The notes below the pieces were generated by a model. It did no database searches. It was not told where the DNA came from and saw only the letters and a program-made list of their open reading frames with translations. This document shows positions 14,390-25,769 of a stretch of DNA of 64,000 bases, in pieces; position 1 is the first letter of the stretch; the number at the start of each line of letters is the position of its first letter. Made by a program: the position numbers and the translations under genes. Source of the DNA: Mactromeris polynyma (taxonomy: Eukaryota > Mollusca > Bivalvia > Venerida > Mactridae); contig JASFXZ010000014.1 in assembly GCA_032209605.1 (NCBI GenBank), forward strand, positions 3,678,912 through 3,742,911, read 5' to 3'.

Positions 14390-14573
14390 ACATTATTTAT
14401 ATTAATTTGAATCATTATCATGTATTCATATATGATTTTCGTTTTTATTTTATCATTACTTTACTTTACAAATTTGCTATTTTGTTTGTACTTTGACTAA
14501 ATGTTGTACATATGTTGTATGGAATAGGAACCTTCTTCAAATCTAAAATAAAAGTTCTGTTCTGTTCTACGTA
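14390..14573 (+). mobile_element. Possible 5'-truncated LINE 3' tail
   Basis: The block ends AAATCTAAAATAAAAG, which contains a polyadenylation-like signal, followed at once by GTTCTGTTCTGTTCT. A signal joined to a short terminal microsatellite is typical of the 3' ends of some LINEs. No reverse-transcriptase coding sequence is present upstream, so this is a suggestion from the tail alone. Confidence 0.25.
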
Positions 14574-15082
14574 TTATATTATATGCTATACGTAACTATA
14601 TCAGCATTGTTTAAATACTTAAATTTAATTTTCTTCTTTATCTTCGATTTAATACTACAGTAATATTGTCGGAATAACATAGATGAGATTTAGTTTTGTT
14701 CATTTATAAATCTCCATTGTTATACATGTAATTACCACTCCATTGTGCAATGAGAATTCCTTGATGCGTACAATGCAAGTTCTCCTTTAACATGAATCAA
14801 TTTATGATATTGAAACAATAAAATGCATGTAAAAGTCGCGTGTTTCCATCTAAGGGGGATCAGTACAAGTCTCTGTATAATAAAGCTCAGTTCATTGTTC
14901 TTTTAACATTTATTATAAATTTGAAGAACAAGAATACAAGAAATTTTGTTTTAAAAATAGCATGCTAAAATTGGCCGCATCGTACATACATTGTGAATAT
15001 TGAACAATGAAAACAAGTCGATTCCTAACATTTCTATAAATTAAGTTATAATATACGAGTTTGTGAATTTATGAAACATGTA

Positions 15083-15307
15083 CAGGGTGTTAAACAGTTC
15101 GTTCACAAAGTTTGAATTTTAGAATTTTTTAATTGCTCGTCCCATCAATGTCGCTACGTATAGTTTACTTCTGCTTGAGAGTTCAATATAAAACAGACAT
15201 TCACGAAACAGCAGCAGTTTTCATTATGCGAAATAAAGTCAGTGTACACAGCATTATTTTCGTTTTATTGAAATTCAAACTTTGTGAACAAACTGTTTAA
15301 CACCCTG
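15083..15307. mobile_element. Young MITE with 37-bp terminal inverted repeats and TA duplication
   Basis: The left end CAGGGTGTTAAACAGTTCGT and the right end (inverse CAGGGTGTTAAACAGTTTGT) match over 37 bp with one mismatch. Both ends are flanked by TA (15081-15082 and 15308-15309). The 225-bp element is non-coding. CAGGG termini and a TA target fit Tc1/mariner-type transposition. The near-identical arms argue for a recent insertion. Confidence 0.9.
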
Positions 15308-16342
15308 TATATAGCTGATGTACTTTGTACACGTCTGAATGGATTATCTGTTCTGTTCTATTGAAGGGATTAAACTTGAATAACCGTAATGTATAGAAGT
15401 AGGAATTTATGTAATCGGGTATACTTAATTGGTAATTAGTTAGATTAGTTACATCCCCCACCAAGCCACTTTGGAAATATAAAAATAAAAATATATGAAA
15501 ATACGCAACGCTGTCTAAATATACGACATCCACTTATAAAGTAATAAAATATATTAGTATAATTTCACCCGCTGTTTCAATCTAGCCACATAAATTGTAA
15601 TTTTATAATATTTTTACATTATTGAGAAACGTGTGTGTTATATTCCACAAATGGCGCTCTAAATACAGAGAATAGAAAGCGCCCAGCCCATTTCGCCGAT
15701 ATGTCACAACGGCAACCTAAGGCACCATTGTATTAATCACAGATATTGACAATAAAGTACCGTGGCCATGCATACATATCACAACAAATGATATTTAATT
15801 CGATTCGTTCTACTAAGACATAATTAGTATTTATTTAATACTAACGTTCATTGTTTATATTCTGTTTAATGCTACAGTTATATTGTTAGAATAATTTGTA
15901 TTCAGTGTTCTTTCGTAAATATTCATTTCAAAAATATTTCTTGATTTTATGAAAATAATTCATTTATGTATTACGCAAGAAAAAAACAGTCATTTATTAT
16001 ACAATTTGTACATATTTTTCATGTAAGATCTACTTTAATGTGCATATATACGAGTATTTATTAAATTTACTTAACACTAAACATCGTGAAAAAATAACGT
16101 CAGTTTAAAGAACACAACACAACACAAATTAAGTAGTTGAGAACAGTGTGGCTTGTTAAGTAATTGCTTTCCCGAGTAAAACGAAACCTTTTAATTTAAC
16201 TTCTATATTTTAACATCAATTGAGATACAAGTGATAGCAGCTTAAATGAAGATCACTATCGATGACTGCTTGCCAGAAAACAAACCAGTACTCACGTCTG
16301 ATTTAGGGACTTTGAAGTTCTCAATTCAACCGGCATCACCTT

Positions 16343-16406
16343 GTGGCGGAATTCTGACCCACGACCGTCGGATCAGAAATCAGACACTTTACCTGCATCT
16401 AAGATA
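16343..16406 (-). mobile_element. tRNA-derived SINE head fragment (degenerate)
   Basis: Read on the minus strand, this contains AGTGTCTGATTTCTGATCCG and then GGTCGTGGGTCAGAATTCCG, the anticodon-arm and T-arm layout of a tRNA-related sequence. The B box is damaged (GGGTCAGAATTCC in place of GGTTCGAATCC), so it is not a working tRNA gene. It lies inside a 113-codon plus-strand frame (16246-16587) that is therefore unlikely to be a gene. Confidence 0.5.
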
Positions 16407-16662
16407 CCAGGCACAACAACAACTACACAACAAAGACGACAACAACAGTACATCACCATTAGGCCTTTGTTTTGAACAAGATGCATTTAGACTAAAATTA
16501 TTGAAGAAATATTGCACCCCGTGTAAACAAATTACTTCGATTATTCCAGATACCTCGTGTAAAAATATAACATTTATATTGTGGTAACTGCCTAAAACAT
16601 AATACACTGCAACTCGTGGTGGTATTTATAAGATAAATGAGTCATCTAACTACGTAAAACTA

Positions 16663-16847
16663 CAGTCAGAACTCGTTTATTCGTTAACCTTCTATCCGAA
16701 TAATTAGTATTATCCGCAATACATATCAGGTCCCGATGTATCAACTTTTTCTAAAGGCACGTCAATTAGAAATGGTCTATTCGAAACCATGTATTATTCG
16801 AAATAAAATTTCGGACCCGATGAATTCGAATGAACGAGGTCAGACTG
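16663..16847. mobile_element. MITE with pogo/Tigger-like ends and TA duplication
   Basis: The left end CAGTCAGAACTCGTTTATTC and the inverse of the right end (CAGTCTGACCTCGTTCATTC) match with a few changes. TA flanks both sides (16661-16662 and 16848-16849). CAGTC..AACTCGTTTAT ends resemble those of pogo/Tigger elements. It is 185 bp and non-coding. A truncated relative sits at 57909. Confidence 0.8.
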
Positions 16848-16909
16848 TATTTAAAAACCAAACCAGATGTATAAAATGGTTATTGGCGTAGAGGGAGGAT
16901 ATCGTAATA

Positions 16910-16990
16910 CAGTGGAACCCCTTCAAACCGAACAACTTCCGGGCCGAAGAAAAAGTTCGGGTTAAAGGGGGTTTCGGTTTACCGGTTGGT
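16910..16990. mobile_element. Truncated pogo/Tigger-like MITE (left end)
   Basis: It starts TA-CAGTGGAACCCCTTCAAAC, continues through GGGCCGAAGAAAAAGTTCGG and fades after TTCGGTTTACCGG. This is a typical non-autonomous pogo-type left half. No matching right terminus is visible, so it is truncated or nested against the element ending at 16847. Confidence 0.55.
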
Positions 16991-17000
16991 AAATTTATTG

Positions 17001-18363
17001 AACCAAAAAATATATTGCAATTAAAATTTAAGCCCGTATTGTATGACACATCTCGATTTTACAAACATATTTCATTTGAGATATGTCTCAAACTCAATTG
17101 TCAAGAACTAATATTTTGAGTTATTTTAAAGGAACAAATAACCATTACCAAAGGATAATATGCAGTCTTGATTCATACGAGTTAGAAACACAATCAATTT
17201 GGTGACTGAGTTTTTGATCATCATAATCAAAGTTTCGTTTTACAAACATCTGAAAATCTCAATTTGATAAAATTGTAAAACCAGGGTCTTGAAGCGCCGT
17301 TAATACATTACTATGAGAAACTCCAATGATCTGCCGCTCGTACTGGCTACATTGCTACATATTATAAGTTCGATACAAACAATGTATTTTCTAAACTCAC
17401 TCCATCGTTTATTTTCAAAAAGTCTACATTAAATGCCGTAAGTACCGTTTTTTCCGTAGCCGTAGGCCATAGCGTAAAAAGGCATGAAAAAACGGGAATA
17501 AACGGGCGTCTGTCAACACTCGGTCATTGTTTCGTTTCACCCAGAGTAATGTTATTGCAGTTGACCAAACCTTAATGTCAATTAATGAAGATCTTAGTGT
17601 TTCCAGATAAACATTGTCAGAAAATGATAAGGTGAAATTCCGGCTCTCATGTCTGTCACAAGAAATTATTTCGATGCCCAAATCATGTTGATCGCTGTGT
17701 TTGCTGCCATCTTGAAACTTGATCATTTTGACAGACGCTTGATAAGGAGTAAAATTCCGTCGATCACACAAGCGCTTGAACATGTAATGTCAAGCGTTTA
17801 TCAAGAATTTTGATTCTTCACGGACAATTGATTTTGAGATATGCGACAGTTCTTGATTTACTTAGTTATTTTTGGAAAGGTGAAATGTGATCACTGACAG
17901 CTTTATTTCTTCATCCTGGAAAACAAGAAGTAAATAGTTTAGAAATTTAAGTTGCATAGTACCCGGATATGAACCTATCGTTGATCGTTGTTTCATCAAC
18001 CCGCAAATATCAACAAAAAATAATTATTCGGACATCCTTTCTCCATCTTTTATACCAAACAATTAGTACAAAATTGATATTTGAACAGAAAATCTACTTC
18101 CATCAGGCGCTTTATCGACACCATTTTGTTTTCGTGCTTTCTGGTATTTTGTGGCCCGGTATAAATATCTAAAATGCATTAAGCCTGAAGAATTTTAACT
18201 ACGATCCAAGTTTACAGACATGCCACTAAAATGAGTTTATTTCGAAAAAATTGTACACGATTGTTTTGTGACGTAACATATTGAATAACTTACGGAAACT
18301 ACCGATCGAAAAATCGACTTCTGACCTATAGCCCAATCGATATCGATCTGCATCGGCTGGATT
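17001..18363. other. Intergenic region upstream of the mannanase gene
   Basis: No gene is supported. A 119-codon minus-strand frame (17424-17783) shows no domain I recognise. Its start end contains a repetitive TACGGCTACGG-like stretch suggesting old transposon sequence. The last few hundred bases are AT-rich and lead to the TATA box of the next gene. Confidence 0.4.
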
Positions 18364-18370
18364 TATATAA
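18364..18370 (+). promoter_or_regulatory. TATA box of the mannanase gene
   Basis: TATATAA lies 90 bp upstream of the ATG at 18460, which would place initiation near 18395 and give a short 5' UTR. An in-frame TGA at 18451-18453 precedes the start codon. The position suits a core promoter, but no expression evidence is available. Confidence 0.45.
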
Positions 18371-18459
18371 TAAGTAATATTGTTGTGTAGTATTCAAAAA
18401 TGCTCAAACTATGTTCACCCTAGATTTTATTATCATACTCAGTAAAGTATTGAAACTAC

Positions 18460-18705
18460 ATGTATTCTTTTGTTAGTCTGGTCGGCTGTTTGGGGCTCCT
18501 GGCGGTGTCTGTATCGGCTGGAAGCCCTAGTGACACCCATGCAACACCGGAAACGAGGTCCCTGTACCAAACACTAGCAGCGTACTCTCGAGGTACCCAG
18601 ATCATGTTCGGCCAGCACAGGGCCACCGAGCTTGGATGCTCCAGTGGCCACTCACCATATAGGCTTGGTTTGACACACAATGGACATAGGAGTTGGGCAT
18701 TTACG
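18460..18705 (+). CDS. Mannanase exon 1 (signal peptide, N-terminus)
   Basis: This exon encodes residues 1-82: signal peptide, then GSPSDTHATPETRSLYQTLA and the FGQHRATELGC motif. It ends after an ACG codon at donor GTAAAT (phase 0). Reading past 18705 continues for only about 33 unrelated codons, which supports the donor. Confidence 0.85.
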
Positions 18706-21382
18706 GTAAATAAAATGTATTCTGATAATACCCGAATACAACGACGACCACCCGTACATAGTACCAATAATACAGTCAACCCCACTTTAATGTCAACCCT
18801 TGAATAATGACAATATGCATATTAAACACTAATAAGGCCAACATTATATAGGAGGGGTGATCAAAAAGTGTGCGAGAAAGTGTGCTTTAATGACCGTTGT
18901 AGCTTAAAATAGGTCAGAATGAAGTCACGGAATCTTTATCAATTAATTGAACTATATATGACTGATGAAGAGTTGTACATCATCAATTCATGAGTCTAAA
19001 CTTCTGCATATACAAATGTACGTTACATTGATATATTATTGAGATATATAATTGATTTCCATATTTTCCTGATTCTGGTTATGACGTCATTAAAAACATT
19101 CAAGCTCAGTAACACGCCTATGCGTGTAGGAGTAAGCTCAGGTACGCACCTGGTATTTATTTCATACATTTTCTGTTGTTACTGCGTACGTTAAAATCGA
19201 TAAATTTTGTCATTTTTTAAAGACTTCACAGGCGAAATCACACACAAATGACGATCTTTGTGACGTCAAAGATGTGACGGGAGAATATCCGGCTGTTCTA
19301 GGATTTGACCTTGGGGATCTTCGCCCATACGCGCTGCAGACGATTCAATGGCTTATAAAGACCGCAAACGAAAAAGGTAAATGGTTACAGTACTAGAAGC
19401 GAACCTTGACCACATAGTATACACCAGAAATAATCTCATGTACAGTAAAACGACCACTTTAAAATTAAGAACACAATTTTCAAGTCCATTTTCACTGTTT
19501 TGTTCTTGATTAAACTTCGATATTAAGACCACCTCAATAAGAAGACTTGTTTTCAAGGTCGTATAATGGAGGTTTAACTGTATATTATTTCCGTATTGCA
19601 GGACTTATTGTGACGATCAGTTGGCATCAACATAACCCGATGTCCGGTGCTACTGCGTACACCAATGATGATCATCATGGTGCTGATATCTCCAATATCA
19701 TCTCAAGATTGTTGGAGAATGGAGACCATAATGATGTGTACAGGTAACTTGTTATCTGCTTTACAATATAATAAGCGTCCAATTTATTCCGATTTGCTCA
19801 GTTGGTAAGCGCTTGTCGGACTGTCAATCTGGAGGTCGTGTGCTGGAAACTTTTCATGATGATTTTACTATGTGATAGTTTCAAACTATTCAAACTGCAC
19901 TGTATTCCTCAAACCGACTTTCTGTTGGTATGATATCGGTGTATTCCTCAAACCGACATTCTGTTGGTATGATATCGGTGTATTCCTCAAACCGACTTTC
20001 TGTTGGTATGATATCGGTGTATTCCTCAAACCGACATTCTGTTGGTATGATATCGGTGTATTCCTCAAACCGACTTTCTGTTGGTATGATATCGGTGTAT
20101 TCCTCAAACCGACATTCTGTTGGTATGATATCGGTGTATTCCTCAAACCGACATTCTGTTGGTATGATATCGGTGTATTCCTCAAACCGACATTCTGTTG
20201 GTATGATATCGGGGTATTCCTCAAACCGACATTCTGTTGGTATGATATCGGTGTATTCCTCAAACCGACATTCTGTTGGTATGATATCGGTGTATTCCTC
20301 AAACCGACATTCTGTTGGTATGATATCGGGGTATTCCTCAAACCGACATTCTGTTGGTATGATATCGGGGTATTCCTCAAACCGACATTCTGTTGGTATG
20401 ATATCGGGGTATTCCTCAACCCGACTTTCTGTTGGTATGATATCGGGGTATTCCTCAAACCGACATTCTGTTGGTATGATATCGGGGTATTTCTCAACTG
20501 AGAGTAGCCGATTTTAGACATCAAAACGAAAGACTATTTTCGTGCAAAATATGTCAGCGAAATTAAAAAATAGTTTCGTCGGCAAATATGTCATTCATAA
20601 TCAAATATGTAATAAAGATTTTTTGTATATTTTAATTACATGAAAATAGTACATTTGTATGCCCCTTTAATTGAATGTGTGACAATGTGGTTTGTTTCCA
20701 ATATTCCAGACAACGTTTAGACATCATAGCAGACTGGGCTGGCACTCTCAGAGATAAGAATGGCAATCCAATACCCGTCATCTTTCGGCCATATCACGAA
20801 ATGAACGGAGACTGGTTTTGGTGGGGAACGAATCATCTTACAAACAACAGTGTTTCAGATTACAAACAATTGTACCAATACACGGTGAAGTATCTACGAG
20901 ACACTAAGGGTGTCCATAACTTGTTGTACGCATTCTCACCGAGCAAGCCGCAAAGCATCACTGACTACCAGACATTCTATCCTGGTAATCAATATGTTGA
21001 CGTATTAGGGTTCGATTTTTACTATTCCGTACCTTATAAACCCTCAATAGCGTCGTTTGTATCGGCTGTTCATGTTGTAACGGATATGGCTACTGCGCAT
21101 GACAAAATAGCCGCCATAACGGAAGTTGGCCTTTCGAGCAATGGAATTGAAAAACACCATCAATTTTGGTCGGACCACGTTCTAATGCCTTTGAAAGCTG
21201 ATGCTGGAACACTAAATGTTGCCTATATGTTCACTTGGGCCAACTCCTGTGTGTCTCAATACGTTATTTACGTTCCATATCAAAGGCACGCAGCTGCAAA
21301 TGACTTCCTGTCATTTTACAATGATAGTGTTATGGTATTCGGACGTGTACTATCCGACCAGTCCCCTGCCATTATTGGGTGA
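18460..21382 (+). CDS. Secreted GH26 endo-1,4-beta-mannanase, four exons
   Basis: Exons 18460-18705, 19223-19376, 19602-19743 and 20710-21382 join in frame (intron phases 0, 1, 2; all GT-AG) into 404 aa. Residues 1-20 form a hydrophobic signal peptide ending SVSA. The mature part shows the GH26 barrel motifs: FGQH near residue 50, ISWHQHNP in exon 3, RPYHEMNGDWFWWG with the expected acid/base Glu211, DVLGFDFYY, and ITEVGLS with the expected nucleophile Glu319. Family members hydrolyse internal beta-1,4-mannosyl bonds of mannan and galactomannan with retention of configuration. The length is that of a single catalytic domain with no carbohydrate-binding module, so an extracellular digestive role is inferred. 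Characterised GH26 enzymes are mostly bacterial and fungal, and characterised molluscan mannanases are GH5, so horizontal origin is possible. The introns and eukaryotic signals argue against contamination. Substrate specificity is not proven. Confidence 0.88.
19223..19376 (+). CDS. Mannanase exon 2
   Basis: The acceptor is TTTTTTAAAG. Residues 83-133 include EYPAVLGFDLGDL, the beta-strand segment typical of GH26 (P-A-V-x-G-x-D), and end TANEK. The donor is GTAAAT, phase 1. There is no ATG in this exon. Confidence 0.85.
19443..19580. mobile_element. MITE family A inside mannanase intron 2
   Basis: Left end CAGTAAAACGACCACTTTAA and inverse right end CAGTTAAACCTCCATTATAC are flanked by TA (19441-19442 and 19581-19582). 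At 138 bp it fills most of the 225-bp intron, so without it the intron would be about 85 bp. Confidence 0.8.
19602..19743 (+). CDS. Mannanase exon 3
   Basis: The acceptor is CCGTATTGCAG. The exon completes Gly134 and reads LIVTISWHQHNPMSGATAY, a conserved GH26 strand whose Trp-His lines the active site in family structures. It ends at NDVY with donor GTAACT, phase 2. Confidence 0.85.
19795..19850 (+). mobile_element. tRNA-derived SINE head fragment in mannanase intron 3
   Basis: GCTCAGTTGGTAAGCGC resembles a tRNA A box. GGACTGTCAATCTGGAGGTC resembles an Asp-type anticodon arm (GTC). The B box is lost, so it cannot be a functional tRNA gene. Confidence 0.5.
19903..20499. repeat. 39-bp minisatellite (about 15 copies) in mannanase intron 3
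   Basis: The unit is ATTCCTCAAACCGACATTC followed by TGTTGGTATGATATCGGTGT. Because 39 is divisible by three and the unit has no stop in several frames, it reads open for about 200 codons in two plus frames and one minus frame. The codon usage is just the repeat. Copies 1-5 alternate ACTTTC/ACATTC and later copies carry a GGGGT variant, so the array grew from ordered multi-copy blocks. It lies wholly between donor 19744 and acceptor 20709. Confidence 0.96.
20710..21382 (+). CDS. Mannanase exon 4 (catalytic residues, C-terminus)
   Basis: The acceptor is ATATTCCAG. The exon completes Arg181 and encodes residues 182-404, including both catalytic glutamates (211 and 319) and the aromatic cluster WFWW. 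It ends with TGA at 21380-21382. More than half of the enzyme lies in this exon. Confidence 0.9.
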
Positions 21383-21391
21383 TTGATTTGA

Positions 21392-21397
21392 AATAAA
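21392..21397 (+). terminator. Polyadenylation signal of the mannanase gene
   Basis: AATAAA lies 10 bases after the stop codon, and a T/G-rich stretch (TTTGTGTTCGTTT) follows about 15 bases later. This implies a very short 3' UTR. Confidence 0.6.
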
Positions 21398-21959
21398 AAT
21401 TATTGAATGATTTGTGTTCGTTTACGACACTCATATACTTGATACATTCAATTAGTCAAATAAATCATAATTAGTTTCGTACCCGTAATATTTCAATTTG
21501 AGACATATTTTGAGGACGAATAGTTTTCCAGAACCCCATAACTCAATTTTTAGCAGTTTTGGTATCGTTGAAACCGTCTTTCCAAGCTCGCTCTTTCTGT
21601 ACTACTTATATTGTTCTGGAATGCACATAACTTAAAAAATGCAATTCCATAACCCGTATGTAACAAAACTACAGGAGGATAAAACCTTAAAGTTGTTTTT
21701 CTCAAAAAGACAAAAAACAAGTCATGGGGTTGTGAAAATAATGCGACGATGGATTAAGTCGCCGGTAAATTTCTTACTGTTGTGGTCCCCTTTTTTATAT
21801 TTTGACGTTTTGATGACAGAATATGACATTACACCGTGAAGCTAAACAAACGACAGACTGGGACCAAGGCTAATTACCGTTTTGTTTCTATAAAGAAAAA
21901 AGTAAAACACGCTAGATGGGTGTGGGTTGTTTGTATGTGTCTACTTGTAGCTAATATAA

Positions 21960-22150
21960 CATCGACACAATGTGATATCACCCTTTAGACATGTCACGGG
22001 GTACCACAACCAGTCATATTAACCTCGACACAATGTGATATCACCCTTTAGACATGTCACGGGGTACCACAACCAGTCATATTAACCTCGACACAATGTG
22101 ATATCACCCTTTAGACATGTCACGGGGTACCACAACCAGTCATATTACCC
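21960..22150. repeat. 63-bp tandem repeat, three copies
   Basis: The word CGACACAATGTGATATCACC starts at 21963, 22026 and 22089, exactly 63 bp apart, and each copy contains ACATGTCACGGGGTACCACA. Copies are nearly identical. It lies directly against the 35-bp array. Confidence 0.95.
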
Positions 22151-22152
22151 TG

Positions 22153-22480
22153 ACACCGAGCCGACCAGTCCAAGTACTACCCTTATAATGCCGAGCCGAC
22201 CAGTCCAAGTACTACCCTTATAATGCCGAGCCGACCAGTCCAAGTACTACCCTTATAATGCCGAGCCGACCAGTCCAAGTACTACCCTTATAATGCCGAG
22301 CCGACCAGTCCAAGTACTACCCTTATAATGCCGAGCCGACCAGTCCAAGTACTACCCTTATAATGCCGAGCCGACCAGTCCAAGTACTACCCTTATAATG
22401 CCGAGCCGACCAGTCCAAGTACTACCCTTATAATGCCGAGCCGACCAGTCCAAGTACTACCCCTATAATGCCGAGCGCTT
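22153..22480. repeat. 35-bp tandem repeat, about nine copies
   Basis: The unit is GCCGAGCCGACCAGTCCAAG followed by TACTACCCTTATAAT. Copies are identical until a C change in the last one (CCCCTATAAT). Such homogeneity suggests recent expansion. It is more GC-rich than its surroundings. Confidence 0.95.
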
Positions 22481-22489
22481 GCAAGGGAA

Positions 22490-25400
22490 CTCCTACCATT
22501 TTAACGACTGTACGGTACGTCATGGCTTGGTATAACTCGTGACCCATCCGTAGACGAGGATCCCCACTTAGGCACCGGGCAGATTAGTCTGAATTAATTT
22601 CACACGATGCTTGTTAATGAAAAACCTTTACGCACCAGTTTTCATCCCTTTAAATCTATGTTACCGACATTTTTCACAAATCTTGTCGTGTATAGATATA
22701 ATTATTCACATACTATCCTTAACAAAATGAACGCCATGAAACCATTAATCGATAATTTACAACTAATTTAAGCAAATCTATGACAAACAAACATTGAAAG
22801 GTAGGTTTTCTATTGCCTTCATACAGGGGACAAAAACGTAGCAACAAATCGCGCGATCGTTCATGGATACGGGCGTTCTATTGAGCAGAATACTTGTTGA
22901 CTGGGCTTTGATAAATAGCCCCATATGAATTGAAGTCAAGCCATAGAACTTGAAAATCGAGTAAATTTAGGTGCCGTATCATAAACGCGACTTTATTTAC
23001 TTTTTCGCGTAGCTTTCCAAATTCATGGCGTTGGCTAAATCTTGACTATGGTTCGTATTTGCGGTATACCAACATTGTTATCAAAGTTTGTGTTCAAGCC
23101 ATTGTTAAAGTTTCGATTGAATTGACCCCCAAATAGCAAAAGGGACTATTTTCTGACGCGGATTGATTTATGGCTTTATGGCACCCCTGTTCCAGCCCAA
23201 AAGACGGTCGCTAGGGGATGGATTCGGCACTGGCGTCCTTGTCCGACTGGCTTGACCATTATAGTCTTTAAACGCCGCGCACAATTGTAACAATTAATCG
23301 CAAATAAATAGTTACCCCATGTAAGCGGTGCCCACATGACGTCGAAAACTAAACTCTCAAAATAAAGATAAATGTTTATTTTTGTTTTATAAAAAAACTC
23401 AACCACTTTTAGCTAGTTCGTTCCGTAAATACGTAAGAATGATTTCAATTCCAGTGGCTTTGCAATACAAAAGAAACAGGGCTGTGGTGCATCATGAACA
23501 TTGTTTCGAAGTTTAACAAAAATGGTTCCCATAAATCGGAGGGTTTTTTATTCTAGGGTTGTATGATGAAAATAGCACTGCAACGAATACAATGGACGAA
23601 AATATATGTATTATAAAGCGAAAATGAGTCAAGGGCTGTTGCAAAAGTCGAATGCGTCTAGGAGTAGGATTAAGTCGAATCCCGACTATACTAAACAACC
23701 CCCACCCACAAAAAAACACTGTACAGGAATATTTGTTCATACGTGATCTGGAACGATATAAAAATATTTCAATATAACAAAATAAATATGTAACAACGAG
23801 TTCTGGTTGTGTAAACTTGACATTCAGACACGTGATACCCGTGCGCATAGTCGGAGGTCAAGGATAAAAGCCCGTTCAGACCGGTCCGTTTTATCTTGCG
23901 TGTTCTCGCTAACCACGATATCTAACAGCAATATGAGAACGTGAAGATGATAATCATTTATTTGTTTCAATCAGTATATATCGTAGATCGCTTAAGTACA
24001 AGTCCAGTCATAAAAATGACCATAAATGTATTAAGTGGTCGCTAAACAAGTTCTCTCGACCAACGCTGGCAATGAAAATGTCAAGTTTGTAAACAAATGT
24101 ACATACGTCCGTGTAATTTATTAATGGAATAAATTGCTATTGATTCAACAAAGCTGGTCATTTTAGGGTCCAGTTTTTAATAAGTAGTGGACGAAGACTA
24201 AGTTTAATATTTGTTAAGCAATGTATATCATACATTAAATGCCACAATGGCGTCTTGGTTGTTAGTACCATGTACCTTTGTAAATCATGCAGAGTACTTG
24301 TTTCTAAACACCCTTTTAATTTTGTCAAACAAAGAAAGAAGTATAATTTTAAATTTCATTAGTTTTGGTCTGACACAGAATTGTCATATTCCGAAAACAA
24401 ATTGAATAAAAGTTTATGAAATGTGCTCGGGAACATATTTGATACAACAATGTTTGGATTTTAAAGTTTTTAAGATACTTACTGAAAACAAAATGTATTT
24501 GTCTTTTGAGTTATTGTAAAGAAACTAATGCCCTTGATTATCATAAACTCATAACATAAACGAAGAAACTTCAGGCATCACCAATGATTAGAAACTTAAG
24601 AAGATAAAAATGGACGTCTTACTAACAGAAGTGAGCGCAATTATTTGGTGTGTTTAATACATGCGTTTAAAGGGGCTTAACATTTTTCATGTAGCAAAAT
24701 TATGTGATAAAATATTTTTTGCATAGTTGATAGGGATTGAACACCCTTGCCGTCGGTAATATTTTGTTCGCTGATTTTGACTTATTTTGCAACAAATAAG
24801 ACATTAGTCACTTGACTGTCTTCGAAGAGACTTTACTGTCACTGAAGAACTGTACACATAAGCTATCGATGCTTTCTGACATGAAACATTTGTGAACTTT
24901 TTTTAATGTTTGCTTTAATGACATCTTATATCATAATCAAAATGATAACTTAGAAATTCCCCAGGTATATGTCCGAATTTCAAATTAAGGTCACAGAAAA
25001 TCGCAGCTTTCGGTTTCAAAATAGACTACATGTACTTTCTGTCCAGGAACACGTCAGTATCAAAATAACAGACAGACTCCCAAGACAAGGAGTCACTATC
25101 GCTTTGAGGAAAATTCACAAAAATGATGTAAAAATTATGAGATTTGTTCAAGTGTTTAGAACTACAAACATTATGACAAGAGTAACAATTCTGAATTTTG
25201 GTGTCATTAAGGTTATAATGTTTTGAAATGGTTTCCCAATATATTACAACAATCAGAGATTATCTCCGAGTTATCTCTCATGTTATCAACTTATTCAGAT
25301 CAAAGTTTCAAGTTTGAATATCTCAGATAGTCTAAACAAACAATACTAACTGATAAACTAATTTTTATAACCACCAAGATGAGAATGTAGTTTCTGTTTC

Positions 25401-25769
25401 GAAGTTTAAGTGTCCATAAATGATTGCAGATACATCACGGTACATTGATACCATTGTTTGCGGTCATCCACATCTGATGCTGACTTCAGTGTTAAGGAAA
25501 TATGTCAATTTCCGTATGAAACAAACACTCCATACTTAGATAATATGTTGTATCACAGAATCATGCACAGAGGAAATTATTCGATCAATTCTCATACAGA
25601 CGACTGATGAAGTCGAGCAGTTGATGCTCCATGCAAAGGGCACTCAGTAAAGGGGGAGGGGCACGAACAAATATATGTCCATATACACAATTACAAGAGT
25701 GACTCATTACAAGCACAAATGATGGGCAAAGATAAATTATTATTCATTTTTGACAAAGAACGACCACAT
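22490..25769. other. Intergenic region between mannanase-side repeats and the large satellite
   Basis: Unique AT-rich DNA. The longest open frames (64-111 codons, for example minus 23513-23848) show no domain and no exon-like splice context. I see no RNA gene or transposon with clear ends. Confidence 0.4.

Noticed and set aside
16246..16587. 113-codon plus-strand gene
   Set aside because: The frame runs through a degenerate tRNA-like SINE segment read in antisense, and no family motif is seen outside it.
17424..17783. 119-codon minus-strand gene
   Set aside because: No recognisable domain, no promoter or splice context, and part of the sequence resembles a repeated TACGGCTACGG-type element. 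Left as unresolved.
18849..18870. Mariner terminal repeat (GGGGTGATCAAAAAGTG)
   Set aside because: It resembles some mariner ends, but no partner end or TA-flanked element could be found nearby.
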